Of a stretch of DNA of 64,000 bases, positions 37,755 through 47,084 are shown in pieces. Below the pieces are notes generated by a model. It saw nothing but the letters and a program-made list of their open reading frames with translations, was not told where the DNA came from and made no database searches. A program made the position numbers and the translations under genes. Each line of letters opens with the position of its first letter. Positions within the stretch are counted from its first letter, which is position 1. This DNA is from Mucilaginibacter terrae (lineage in GTDB: Bacteria > Bacteroidota > Bacteroidia > Sphingobacteriales > Sphingobacteriaceae), in assembly GCF_031951985.1 (NCBI RefSeq), contig NZ_JAVLVU010000001.1:1116001-1180000 (forward strand), given 5' to 3'.

Positions 37755-39293
37755 ATGAAACCACTATATAAATTCTCAACTATAACTGCATTTACTGCCC
37801 TGCTTGTAGGCACCGGGTATTCATGCAAAAACTCTTTGGATATAAACCCGCAAGGGCAAATTACCGAAGCTCAAATTATAACCGACCCCAATGTGGCCAC
37901 TAACCTGGTAACGGGTATTTACAACATCTTTTTTGTAGGTGATGCCTTTGGAAATGATGTGAGAGGCTTCCAGTTTACCGTTTTAGGTGACATAGCTTCG
38001 GATGATGCCGATAAAGGCAGCACCCCTGGAGACTATGGCGATGCAAACTCCTTGGATCAGCTTACTGCAAATGGCAATAATGGTGTAGTAAATAATATTT
38101 GGAAAGGCCATTACCAGGCTATTGCCAGAGCTAACCAAGCTATTGCACAAGTACAAAATGCCCAGTTTGATGCTACCATAAAAAACAGGTTACTGGGCGA
38201 AGCCCGCTTCCTGCGCGGCATGTTCTATTTTAACCTGGTTCGTATTTTCGGCGGCGTACCTTTATTGAGCAGGGTTCCGGCGGCGAGCGAGGCTAATGCA
38301 CCTGAATTTCAAACCCGTGCATCACTTCAAGACACGTATAAGTTCATTATAGACGATCTGAATTTTGCTGTTGCCAACTTAACCGAGATAGGCACAGTTG
38401 GTTTGGAAGTAGGCAGGGCTAATAAAGGTGCAGCACAATCGCTTTTAGCAAAGGTGTATCTTTATAACAAAGATTATCAAAACGCTTTTGCCATGTCGGA
38501 TGCGGTGATTAAAAGCAACAAATACTCGCTTTTTGCTGATTATACCACGCTTTTCAGACAGATCAACAACAATAGCAAAGAATCTATCTTTGAAATCCAG
38601 GCCGGACAAAACCTGGCTTGTAATGCTGCTATTGATCGCTTTACCATTGCACAGGGACCACGCGCAGGTGGCAAAAACGGTTGGGTTGACAGAGGCTACG
38701 GCTTTAATAACCCATCGCAAAGTTTAGTGAATGAATACGAGGCTAATGATGTTCGCAAAAACGCAACCATCATTACCATTAATCCGTCGAACGGTGCAAA
38801 CTCTGTAGGTACAGTTTTGTTCGACGGTTTCCGTATACCAACTAAAGATTCGGTTGAAAACTCTCGCTACAATTATAAAGCGTATTACAGCCGCGATGCC
38901 GAACCAAACTGTGGTACTGTTGACCGTTTACCTAAACATGTGATGGTTATAAGATATGCCGAAGTATTGCTTATACATGCCGAGGCTGCTTTACAGCTTG
39001 GACAAGGCGGCACAGCTCAAACCGATATTAACCTGATACGCACTCGTGCTAAAGTGCCTGCCATTGGCATACCCACCCTGCAACAAATATGGCACGAACG
39101 CCGAGTAGAACTGGCTATGGAGCAAGACCGCTTTTTTGACCTGGTGCGCCAAGATGCTGTACAACCTGGACGTGCAGCAGCCGCCTTTGCTGCCGATGGC
39201 AAAACATGGAATGCCAACCGCGCCTTGTTTCCTATCCCTCAACAACAAATTGACTTGAGCGGCGGCTTATTAAAGCCAAACCCAAGTAACTAA
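37755..39293 (+). CDS. SusD/RagB glycan-binding lipoprotein, PUL 1
   Basis: A 512-residue lipoprotein with lipobox ending GYSC near residue 24. The SusD TPR-like core is marked by LLGEARFLRGMFYFNLVRIFGGVPLL and IWHERRVELAMEQDRFFDLVR. It caps the SusC barrel on the cell surface and binds the glycan. A strong terminator follows, so downstream enzyme genes may be read from their own promoter or by read-through. Confidence 0.95.
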   Translation: MKPLYKFSTITAFTALLVGTGYSCKNSLDINPQGQITEAQIITDPNVATNLVTGIYNIFFVGDAFGNDVRGFQFTVLGDIASDDADKGSTPGDYGDANSLDQLTANGNNGVVNNIWKGHYQAIARANQAIAQVQNAQFDATIKNRLLGEARFLRGMFYFNLVRIFGGVPLLSRVPAASEANAPEFQTRASLQDTYKFIIDDLNFAVANLTEIGTVGLEVGRANKGAAQSLLAKVYLYNKDYQNAFAMSDAVIKSNKYSLFADYTTLFRQINNNSKESIFEIQAGQNLACNAAIDRFTIAQGPRAGGKNGWVDRGYGFNNPSQSLVNEYEANDVRKNATIITINPSNGANSVGTVLFDGFRIPTKDSVENSRYNYKAYYSRDAEPNCGTVDRLPKHVMVIRYAEVLLIHAEAALQLGQGGTAQTDINLIRTRAKVPAIGIPTLQQIWHERRVELAMEQDRFFDLVRQDAVQPGRAAAAFAADGKTWNANRALFPIPQQQIDLSGGLLKPNPSN

Positions 39294-39298
39294 TTTAT

Positions 39299-39339
39299 AG
39301 CCGTCGCAAAGTAACATTGTGACTTTGCGACGGCTTTTT
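39299..39339 (+). terminator. Terminator between susD and the enzyme genes
   Basis: The 14-base arms 39299-39312 and 39322-39335 pair perfectly around a 9-base loop, followed by TTTT. It separates binding genes from enzyme genes and could set a higher level for SusCD. Confidence 0.9.
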
Positions 39340-39411
39340 AAAAGTTTGTGATCTTTTACAAACTGATATTAATCAAGCTACTACCGGCTCTCTTACCTTG
39401 CATCTATCCCT

Positions 39412-40791
39412 ATGAAAACTATATTATTCTACATTACATTAACCGTTGTTTTAACAGGGATAAGCTTATCTACTTTTGCGCTAACTGCTCGCAGAACCAC
39501 TTACAACCCCGATTTAACTATTAAAAAGGGACTAACCGATCAACAACTGCTCGACCTGGTTGAAAAACAAACCTTTCAATACTTTTGGGACGGTGCCGAG
39601 CCTAACTCGGGCTTAGCACGTGAACGTTACCATGTTGATGGCGATTACCTGCTAAACGATAAAGATGTCGTTGCTACCGGTGCATCAGGCTTTGGCGTAA
39701 TGGCCATTGTAGCTGCTATAGACAGGCATTATATTACCCGCAAGCAAGGTTTCGACCGCTTGCAAAAAGCTGTAAACTTTTTAGCTAAAGCCGACCGTTT
39801 TCACGGCGCCTGGCCTCACTGGCTGTATGGCGAAACAGGCAAGGTAAAACCCTTTGGAAAAAACGATGATGGTGGTGACTTAGTTGAAACGGCCTACTTA
39901 GCGCAAGGACTGCTATGTGTTCGCCAGTACTTTAAAAACGGCAATACTGCCGAACAAAAATTATCTTCACAAATAGATAAACTTTGGAAAGAAATTGACT
40001 GGAACTGGTACCGCAATGGCGGTAAAAATGTGCTGTACTGGCACTGGTCACCTAATGTAGGCTGGCAAATGAATTTCCCGGTTATCGGTTACAATGAATG
40101 CCTCATCATGTACATTATGGCGGCGGCCTCTCCTACCCACGGCATCCCGGCCGAGGTTTATCATGAGGGATGGGCCAAAAACGGCGGCATCAGCACCGAT
40201 TTTAAGATGTACGGCTACCAAATCAAACTAAAACATAATACCCCACAAAACCAGGTTGGGCCCTTGTTTTGGTCGCAATATTCCTATTTGGGATTATGCC
40301 CCAAAGGCTTAACCGACCGTTACGCCAATTACTGGAACGAGGTTAAAAACCATACACTCATACAACGCGCTTACTGCATCGAAAACCCCAAACACTTTAA
40401 AGGTTATGGTGCCGATTGCTGGGGCTTAACGGCCAGTTATTCAGTTAATGGTTACGCCGGGCATAGCACTTACGATGATTTGGGTGTAATTACTCCAACG
40501 GCTGCCTTGTCATCTTACCCTTACACCCCCAAATTTTCAATGCAGGTTATACGCCATTTATATGAAGATTTAGGCCATAAAGTATGGGGCAAGTACGGCT
40601 TTTACGATGCCTTTAGCGAAACCGATAACTGGTACCCTAAACGATATTTGGGCATCGACCAAGGCCCTATTGCAGTAATGATAGAAAACGGCCGCTCGGG
40701 CTTGTTATGGAAACTGTTTATGAGCTGCCCCGAAGTTAAAGCCGGTTTAAAGAAACTCGATTATAAATCTACCTTTCTCACTAAAAAATAA
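39412..40791 (+). CDS. Glucoamylase-family (GH144-like) hydrolase
   Basis: A 459-residue exported (alpha/alpha)6-barrel hydrolase. The marks are FQYFWDGAEPNSGLARERYH, GASGFGVMAIVAAIDR and DLVETAYLAQGLLCVRQYF, which fit the glycoamylase-like family (PF10091) and GH144 in particular. The characterised GH144 enzyme of Chitinophaga pinensis is an endo-beta-1,2-glucanase, and that activity is the best guess. A weak -7-like element (TTACCTTGC, near 39394) lies before the ATG. Its stop shares a base with the next ATG (TAATG). Confidence 0.85.
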   Translation: MKTILFYITLTVVLTGISLSTFALTARRTTYNPDLTIKKGLTDQQLLDLVEKQTFQYFWDGAEPNSGLARERYHVDGDYLLNDKDVVATGASGFGVMAIVAAIDRHYITRKQGFDRLQKAVNFLAKADRFHGAWPHWLYGETGKVKPFGKNDDGGDLVETAYLAQGLLCVRQYFKNGNTAEQKLSSQIDKLWKEIDWNWYRNGGKNVLYWHWSPNVGWQMNFPVIGYNECLIMYIMAAASPTHGIPAEVYHEGWAKNGGISTDFKMYGYQIKLKHNTPQNQVGPLFWSQYSYLGLCPKGLTDRYANYWNEVKNHTLIQRAYCIENPKHFKGYGADCWGLTASYSVNGYAGHSTYDDLGVITPTAALSSYPYTPKFSMQVIRHLYEDLGHKVWGKYGFYDAFSETDNWYPKRYLGIDQGPIAVMIENGRSGLLWKLFMSCPEVKAGLKKLDYKSTFLTKK

Positions 40792-42668
40792 TGAAGTTAG
40801 GTTTTAATATGTTCAATAATTCCTATTCCCCTCTTGAGAGGGGGCGGGCGGGCACAAGCAGCGGCAGGGGTGTGTCATTCGCAAGCTTTGCAACCGCAGG
40901 ACACACCCCTCCACCCCTCTCGAGAGGGGAATCGCACAAACCCATTGCTCAAAAGTTTTTAAGTATCCTGCTCTGCGCATTATTTAGCTTGCCTGCATTA
41001 GCCCAGGTAAACCAAAACCGCACGTACTGTAATCCTATCAATCTGGATTATACCTATATGATATATAATGCCGAGCAGGGATTATCGTACCGTTCTGGAG
41101 CCGATCCGGCGGTGGTAAAGTTTAGGGGCGAATACTATATGTTCGTTACCCGCTCGTTGGGGTACTGGCATTCTAAAGATTTAACCAACTGGGATTTCAT
41201 TACTCCTGAGAAATGGTATTTTCAGGGTAGTAATGCCCCGGCTGCGCACAATTACAAAGATTCGGTTCTGTACGTAACCGGCGATCCGTCGGGTTCTATG
41301 AGTGTGCTATATACCGATAACCCCAAAAAAGGCGATTGGAAAGCCAAGCCGTTTATTTTGAACGATCTGCAAGACCCCGACCTGTTCATCGACGATGACG
41401 GCAAGGCATACATGTTTTGGGGTTCATCAAACACCTTTCCCATCCGCGGTAAAGAACTCGACCCGAACAACAACTTTAAACCCATCTCAAAAACCGTTGA
41501 ACTATTTAAGCTCGACGGCGACAAGCACGGCTGGGAGCGGTTTGGCGAAAATCACTCGGACACCAAATTAAAAGGCTACATGGAGGGCGCATGGCTCACC
41601 AAGCACAACGGCAAATACTACATGCAATATGCCGCGCCGGGCACCGAGTTTAATGTTTATGGCGACGGTGTTTATGTTGCCGATAAACCTTTGGGGCCCT
41701 ACACCTATGCTCAAAACAATCCCATATCATACAAACCCGGAGGTTTTATAAACGGTGCCGGGCATGGCAGCACGGTTGTTGGTGAGGGTGGGCAATACTG
41801 GCATTATGCCTCCATGGCACTATCAGTAAACGTAAACTGGGAACGCCGACTTTGTGCCTACCCAACCTTTTTTGATGCCGACGGCCTGATGTACAGTGAT
41901 ACTTATTTTGGCGATTACCCGCACTTTGCCCCTGCAATACCCGGCAAAAAAGGAGCATTTACAGGTTGGATGTTACTCAATTATAACAAACCGGTTACCG
42001 CCTCTTCTAAGCTATTGCCCGAGCACAGCGCTGATAAAGCTGTAGACGAAAACGTGAAAACCTTTTGGCTGGCCGCTAAAAATGACGATAAGCAATGGTT
42101 GCAGGTTGATTTGCAAAAACCGGCGACGGTATATGCCGTACAGTTAAACTTTGCCGATTATAAGAGCAATTTATATGGCCGGGTGCCGGGCCTTAAACAT
42201 CAATACGCGATTGAAGGCAGCACAGACGGAAAAAATTGGAAAGTGTTGATAGACAAAAAAGACAGCTTTACCGATAATCCTAACGACTATGTTGAACTGG
42301 AAACTCCTGTAAAAGCAAGATATATCCGATATAACAATGTACGCGTGCCGGCTAATTTGGCTGTATGCGGCTTCAGGGTATTTGGTAAGGGCGATGGTGC
42401 GGTTCCTCAAACACCAGCCAATTTTCAAGTTGACCGTAAAACAGACCGTCGCGACGCCATGATTAGCTGGAACAAGGTTAAAGGAGCGCAAGGCTACAAT
42501 GTTAAGTGGGGAATAGCGCCCAATAAATTATATAGTTCGTGGTTGGTTTATGATAAAAATGAGCTTGATTTGAAAAGTTTAGGCACCGACCAAGCCTACT
42601 ATTTCAGCATCGAATCGTTTAACGAAAACGGTGTAAGTAAATCATCAACACCTAAAAAAGTACAGTAA
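40791..42668 (+). CDS. GH43 hydrolase with discoidin and FN3 domains
   Basis: A 625-residue exported enzyme. The hydrophobic core of the signal peptide (FLSILLCALFSLPALAQ) ends near residue 72. A GH43 five-bladed propeller (about 80-395) has the acids Asp in SGADPAV (near 105), Asp in LQDPDLF (near 196) and Glu in YMEGAW (near 264). An F5/8 type C domain (about 400-530) and a fibronectin III domain (about 535-625) follow. Residues 12-48 come from an inserted palindrome (see 40825). No ATG, GTG or TTG exists between the insertion and the hydrophobic core, and the TAATG overlap supports the start at 40791. Confidence 0.9.
   Translation: MKLGFNMFNNSYSPLERGRAGTSSGRGVSFASFATAGHTPPPLSRGESHKPIAQKFLSILLCALFSLPALAQVNQNRTYCNPINLDYTYMIYNAEQGLSYRSGADPAVVKFRGEYYMFVTRSLGYWHSKDLTNWDFITPEKWYFQGSNAPAAHNYKDSVLYVTGDPSGSMSVLYTDNPKKGDWKAKPFILNDLQDPDLFIDDDGKAYMFWGSSNTFPIRGKELDPNNNFKPISKTVELFKLDGDKHGWERFGENHSDTKLKGYMEGAWLTKHNGKYYMQYAAPGTEFNVYGDGVYVADKPLGPYTYAQNNPISYKPGGFINGAGHGSTVVGEGGQYWHYASMALSVNVNWERRLCAYPTFFDADGLMYSDTYFGDYPHFAPAIPGKKGAFTGWMLLNYNKPVTASSKLLPEHSADKAVDENVKTFWLAAKNDDKQWLQVDLQKPATVYAVQLNFADYKSNLYGRVPGLKHQYAIEGSTDGKNWKVLIDKKDSFTDNPNDYVELETPVKARYIRYNNVRVPANLAVCGFRVFGKGDGAVPQTPANFQVDRKTDRRDAMISWNKVKGAQGYNVKWGIAPNKLYSSWLVYDKNELDLKSLGTDQAYYFSIESFNENGVSKSSTPKKVQ
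40825..40932. repeat. 108-bp palindromic element inside the GH43 coding frame
   Basis: The outer arms 40825-40843 and 40914-40932 pair at 18 of 19 bases (CCCCTCT/AGAGGGG core). The inner arms AGGGGTGTGTC (40866-40876) and GACACACCCCT (40900-40910) pair perfectly. The element is 36 codons long, has no stop in the gene frame and adds a Pro/Gly/Arg/Ser-rich stretch to the signal-peptide n-region. Removing it restores an ordinary signal peptide of about 36 residues. Confidence 0.85.
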
Positions 42669-43333
42669 TGAAATTGAAAGTTTTCCTCCTGCTTGCAGTA
42701 TCATGTATTGCCACATTTGGCTTCGCCCAGCAAAAGCCATTTTGGAATGAAATTCAGGCATTTAAAAAGAAGGACAGCCTGAACGCTCCGGCCAAGGGCG
42801 GCATACTGTTCGTAGGCAGTTCATCATTTACCAAATGGACCGAATTAGAGAACGTGTACAAAAGCTATGGTGCCATTAACCGTGGCTTTGGCGGCTCTAA
42901 TTTGGTTGATGCCAACTATTACGCTAAAGATATTGTATTCCCATACCAAGCACGCCAAATAGTGATATATAGCGGAGAAAATGACATTGCCGGTGGTGCC
43001 AGTGCTATTGAAACCCTCAACCGCTTTGCTACATTTTTTACCAGCATACGCAACAATCAGCCTAATGTTCCGGTGATCTATATTTCAATGAAACAAAGCC
43101 CCTCGAGAATGAAATTTGCTTCGGCAGTAGTGCATGCCAACGCATTGATCAAAGAATACCTGACCCATTACAAGGCTACGCAGTTTATAGATGTTGACAG
43201 CAAAATGCACAACAAAGATGGCAGCCTGCGCCCCGAATTGTTTTTACCCGACATGCTGCACATGAAACAGCCCGGATATGACATATGGATAAAGGAAATT
43301 ACCCCTTATCTAATTAAAAAAATACAGAATTAA
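42668..43333 (+). CDS. SGNH/GDSL-family hydrolase
   Basis: A 221-residue exported esterase. The signal peptide ends near FGFAQ (residue 21). The blocks are VGSSSFTKW (catalytic Ser), RGFGGSN (oxyanion Gly), GENDI (oxyanion Asn) and DMLHMKQPGY (Asp-x-x-His). It is likely to remove acetyl or other acyl groups from the glycan or its fragments. The start overlaps the GH43 stop by one base (TAATG). Confidence 0.92.
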   Translation: MKLKVFLLLAVSCIATFGFAQQKPFWNEIQAFKKKDSLNAPAKGGILFVGSSSFTKWTELENVYKSYGAINRGFGGSNLVDANYYAKDIVFPYQARQIVIYSGENDIAGGASAIETLNRFATFFTSIRNNQPNVPVIYISMKQSPSRMKFASAVVHANALIKEYLTHYKATQFIDVDSKMHNKDGSLRPELFLPDMLHMKQPGYDIWIKEITPYLIKKIQN

Positions 43334-43344
43334 GAATACCGACT

Positions 43345-45645
43345 ATGAAGAAAGCGAACTCGATAATGTGCATCATGGCTTTTTGTGCCGCATCTGTGCA
43401 GGCTCAAACCAAAAAGCCATTGACTACCGAAAAAGCTAAAATGAACGCTTTTGTAAGCCAGTTAATGGCTAAAATGACCGTTGACGAAAAAATTGGTCAG
43501 CTTAACCTGGTAACGGGCGGGGAGGCCACCACTGGAACGGCCGTAAGTACCGGCGTTGAAAAAAAGTTAGCCTCGGGGCAAATTGGCGGCATTTTTAGCC
43601 TAACTACACCCGGCCGGGTACGTAAAGCGCAGGAAATTGCCGTAACTAAAAGTCGCCTGCACATCCCCATCATTTTTGGGCAGGATGTAATACACGGTTA
43701 CAAGACCAGTTTCCCCATCCCCTTGGCTTTGGCCTGTAGCTGGGATCTGGATTTGATACAACGCACTGCCCGCATGGCTGCCGTTGAGGCCAGTGCCGAT
43801 GGTATCAACTGGACGTTTTCGCCCATGGTCGACATATCGCGCGATGCGCGTTGGGGCCGTATAGCCGAAAGCAGTGGTGAAGACACTTATCTCGGTTCGC
43901 AAATTGCCAGGGTAATGGTTAAAGGCTACCAGGGCGACGACCTTAAAAAAGCCAACACCATTATGGCCTGTGTAAAACACTTTGCGCTGTACGGTGCAGC
44001 CGAAGCGGGTCGTGATTACAACACCACCGATATGAGCCTCGACCGTATGTATAATGAATACTTCCCTCCTTACAAAGCTGCCATTGATGCCGGGGCTGGT
44101 AGTGTGATGGCATCTTTTAATGATATTAATGGCGTTCCTGCTACGGCCAATAAGTGGTTACTTAATGATGTATTGCGCAAGCAGTGGGGTTTTAATGGCT
44201 TTGTGGTGAGCGATTACACCGGCGTTAGCGAAATGATTGACCATGGTTTAGGCGATCTGCAAAAAGTATCGGAGCTTGCCCTTAAAGCCGGTACCGAAAT
44301 GGATATGGTGAGCGAGGGCTATTTAACCACGCTCAAAAAATCGATGCAACAAGGCAAGGTTACCATTGCCGAAATTAACAATGCCTGCCGCCTGATATTA
44401 GAAGCCAAATACAAATTAGGTTTATTTGAAGACCCTTACCGCTATTGCAGTGAGGAACGTGCTAAAAAAGAAATATTAACACCAGAGAACCTGAAGTTTA
44501 GTCGCGAAGTGGCAACGCAAAGCTTTGTATTGCTTAAAAACCAGGGCAATGTGCTTCCGCTTAAAAAATCAGGAACTGTGGCCGTGATCGGTCCGCTGGC
44601 CGATAGCCGTGCTAACATGCCGGGTACATGGGCCGTAAATGCAGATCTGGCTAAAACACCATCGTTATTAGAAGGACTTAAAAATGTGGTAGGTAACGAT
44701 GTAAAATTTGTTCACGCGTTTGGTTCTAACCTTACCAGTGATGCTACCCTGCAAAAAAATGCTACCGTGTTCGGCCGCGAAATTCCGCGTGATAACCGCC
44801 CCGAAAATGAAGTGATCGAAGAAGCCGTTAACACCGCTAAAAAAGCCGACGTGGTATTGGCCGCCCTTGGCGAAAGTTCGGAAATGAGCGGTGAAAGCTC
44901 AAGCCGTACCGATATTGAAATTCCTGCAGTGCAAAAACGCTTGTTGGCTGCTTTGTTAAAAACCGGCAAGCCTGTGGTTTTGGTATTATTCACAGGTCGC
45001 CCGTTGGCCATTAAATGGGAAAGCGAGAATGTACCCGCAATATTGAATGTTTGGTTTGGCGGCTCGGAAGCGGCCAATGCCATTGCCGATGTGTTGTTTG
45101 GTAATGTGAACCCATCAGGTAAACTATCGGTAACGTTCCCTCAAAATGTGGGACAAGTGCCTTTGTACTACAGCCATAAAAATACCGGCAGACCGTTAGC
45201 ACCCAATGGCTGGTTCAGCAAATTCCGCTCAGGGTATTTGGACGTAAGTAATGATCCGCTTTATCCGTTTGGTTATGGTTTGAGCTATACCACTTTCAGC
45301 TACAGCGATGTTAAATTAAGTGCCGCCAGCTTTAAACCCGGCCAATCTATCACCGCAAGTGTAACCATTACCAACACCGGCAAGTTTGAAGGCAAAGAAG
45401 TTGTGCAACTGTACACACGCGACTTGGTAGGCAGTAGCACACGCCCTGTTAAAGAGCTGAAAGGTTTCCAGAAAATAAGCCTCAAACCCGGCGAGAGCAA
45501 AGAGGTAACATTTATTATTACCGAAAACGAACTGAAATTTTACAACCAACAATTAAAATATGTTGCCGAACCTGGCGAATTCAAGCTTTTCATTGGCCCT
45601 AATTCGCGCGATGTCAAAGAGAGCAAGTTTATGCTATTGAAATAA
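43345..45645 (+). CDS. GH3 beta-glucosidase, BglX-like
   Basis: A 766-residue periplasmic exo-hydrolase. The signal peptide ends near SVQAQ. Domains are the GH3 barrel (about 35-365, with NWTFSPMVDISRDARWGRIAE and the nucleophile Asp near 287 in FVVSDYTG), the alpha/beta sandwich (about 395-620) and a fibronectin-III-like domain (about 680-755). The length and order match BglX. In Bacteroides a GH3 with this layout (BT_3567) attacks beta-1,2-linked oligosaccharides. Last gene of PUL 1. Confidence 0.94.
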   Translation: MKKANSIMCIMAFCAASVQAQTKKPLTTEKAKMNAFVSQLMAKMTVDEKIGQLNLVTGGEATTGTAVSTGVEKKLASGQIGGIFSLTTPGRVRKAQEIAVTKSRLHIPIIFGQDVIHGYKTSFPIPLALACSWDLDLIQRTARMAAVEASADGINWTFSPMVDISRDARWGRIAESSGEDTYLGSQIARVMVKGYQGDDLKKANTIMACVKHFALYGAAEAGRDYNTTDMSLDRMYNEYFPPYKAAIDAGAGSVMASFNDINGVPATANKWLLNDVLRKQWGFNGFVVSDYTGVSEMIDHGLGDLQKVSELALKAGTEMDMVSEGYLTTLKKSMQQGKVTIAEINNACRLILEAKYKLGLFEDPYRYCSEERAKKEILTPENLKFSREVATQSFVLLKNQGNVLPLKKSGTVAVIGPLADSRANMPGTWAVNADLAKTPSLLEGLKNVVGNDVKFVHAFGSNLTSDATLQKNATVFGREIPRDNRPENEVIEEAVNTAKKADVVLAALGESSEMSGESSSRTDIEIPAVQKRLLAALLKTGKPVVLVLFTGRPLAIKWESENVPAILNVWFGGSEAANAIADVLFGNVNPSGKLSVTFPQNVGQVPLYYSHKNTGRPLAPNGWFSKFRSGYLDVSNDPLYPFGYGLSYTTFSYSDVKLSAASFKPGQSITASVTITNTGKFEGKEVVQLYTRDLVGSSTRPVKELKGFQKISLKPGESKEVTFIITENELKFYNQQLKYVAEPGEFKLFIGPNSRDVKESKFMLLK

Positions 45646-45665
45646 TCTGTATAATGATAAAAAGC

Positions 45666-45697
45666 AGTCCGGCAGATACATACTGCCGGACTTTTTT
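45666..45697. terminator. Bidirectional terminator between GH3 and PL14-like genes
   Basis: AGTCCGGCAG and CTGCCGGACT form a perfect 10-bp stem with a T run on the right and an A run (45659-45663) on the left. It serves both convergent genes. Confidence 0.88.
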
Positions 45698-45710
45698 GTT
45701 TTATTGGAAC

Positions 45711-46616
45711 TTAGTTGCTGATCTTATGTACAACGAGGTTATCGTAATAAATATAATCAGTGGTTGAAGCTTTCCAGTCATCCTGGCTGCCGCCACGGAA
45801 AGTGTGGAACGTCATCAGTTTGATTAGGCGCTGCGCATCATTGGTAGTCCAGCGAATATCCTGATCGAGCAGCACGGTACCGTTAATAACTATTTGCACA
45901 TGCCCATTGGTATTGCTGCCTGTATTACTCTTCGCATACAGGTGTATGTGATACCACTGATCTTTTTGCAAAGCACCTGATGATGGGTACGACTTTCCAA
46001 AGGTATCGCCAAAATTACTATTGCCAGGCCCGCCATTTTGATCTTTGTAATAAATGTATGGCTGAAAAAACACCCTGTTAGGATTGGAGTTGGGCGAATA
46101 CCACATCAAGCGCAAAGTACCTCCGTTACCATCCCAAGCGGCATCCCCCCCTGCGTTTGCTTCGCCAATACCAAAGCCAAAACCTACTTTACCACCACGG
46201 CTCCAGTTAAACTTACTATGGAATTTAATATCGTAGTCCATTTCATAGGCAGATCCATCAGACAGGTCGACATTGGCAACCATACCCCCAGCGCTTGAGA
46301 GAGCATTTGGCAAAAGTGTTACACGGCTGCCCACGGTACCGTCTTTGCCATTTGTGGTATACGCCCGGCTTGCATTCCAGCCGCTAACATTACCAAAATC
46401 TGAAGCAGCCTGGCTCTGGCTGTATGTTGCACCGTTGGGCTGGCCGTTCCAGTTTACGTTAATATCGCTCAACCAGGCACTCTCCTGCTTGCCCGAAGCT
46501 GCTGCGGTTGCAACAGGCTCATCGGTAACCGGCACTTGGGCTTCATTCTTTTTGCACGATGTAACTGCTGCACTAATCATTAAGATAGCTAAATGTGTTG
46601 TTTTAAAAAATTTCAT
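45711..46616 (-). CDS. PL14-like polysaccharide lyase lipoprotein
   Basis: A 301-residue lipoprotein with lipobox ending VTSC (Cys near residue 21). The fold marks are a jelly roll with YEMDYDIKFHSKFNWSRGGK, GGTLRLMWYSPN and FFQPYIYYKD, then KDQWYHIHLYAKS and INGTVLLDQDIRW. This order matches polysaccharide lyase family 14-type proteins. The usual catalytic residues cannot be assigned with certainty. It may instead be a glycan-binding protein. It has its own long upstream region and need not be co-expressed with PUL 2. Confidence 0.65.
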   Translation of the reverse strand: MKFFKTTHLAILMISAAVTSCKKNEAQVPVTDEPVATAAASGKQESAWLSDINVNWNGQPNGATYSQSQAASDFGNVSGWNASRAYTTNGKDGTVGSRVTLLPNALSSAGGMVANVDLSDGSAYEMDYDIKFHSKFNWSRGGKVGFGFGIGEANAGGDAAWDGNGGTLRLMWYSPNSNPNRVFFQPYIYYKDQNGGPGNSNFGDTFGKSYPSSGALQKDQWYHIHLYAKSNTGSNTNGHVQIVINGTVLLDQDIRWTTNDAQRLIKLMTFHTFRGGSQDDWKASTTDYIYYDNLVVHKISN

Positions 46617-47084
46617 GTCTCAAAATTTAAAGTTTTTTAGTTGATGGTTATAGTATAAAGCAATCGTTGCTGCAGCTATGAGATTGACGATAAACTCGAA
46701 AAATAAGGCAAAAACTTTTCCATAGGTTAGGTCATAGCCAACCTCACGGCCTTATAATGCCAAACAAGAAAATTAACAAGCAATAGTACCGGCAATAGGC
46801 ACCGGCCACTTAAATAATCGGGTTGTATAATTGGTTTATTGCTGTAAAGTTAAAGCACATTTAATTACATAAACAATAGCCGAAGAGCAGTAAAAATTAG
46901 CTCAAAATTGACTGATACGTTTCATGCCTAACGTCTAAAAATACGGATAACGATATTAATATCAAGGTTTTATTGCTACAGTTGCGTATTGACACTTGAT
47001 ATCCGATACGCTTGTTGAGCAATTATTTTTTTGAAAAAAAATAAAAAATTTTAATTACCCTTCTAATTGCAAAACCACAGCGAA
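46617..47084. other. 468-base spacer between GH18 and PL14-like genes
   Basis: AT-rich. It should carry the promoter of the PL14-like gene. Symmetric sequences are visible: the 12-base palindrome GATATTAATATC (46952-46963), and ATATCAAG (46959-46966) with CTTGATAT (46995-47002). A T/A-rich run lies near 47025-47055. No gene or terminator is evident. Confidence 0.5.
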
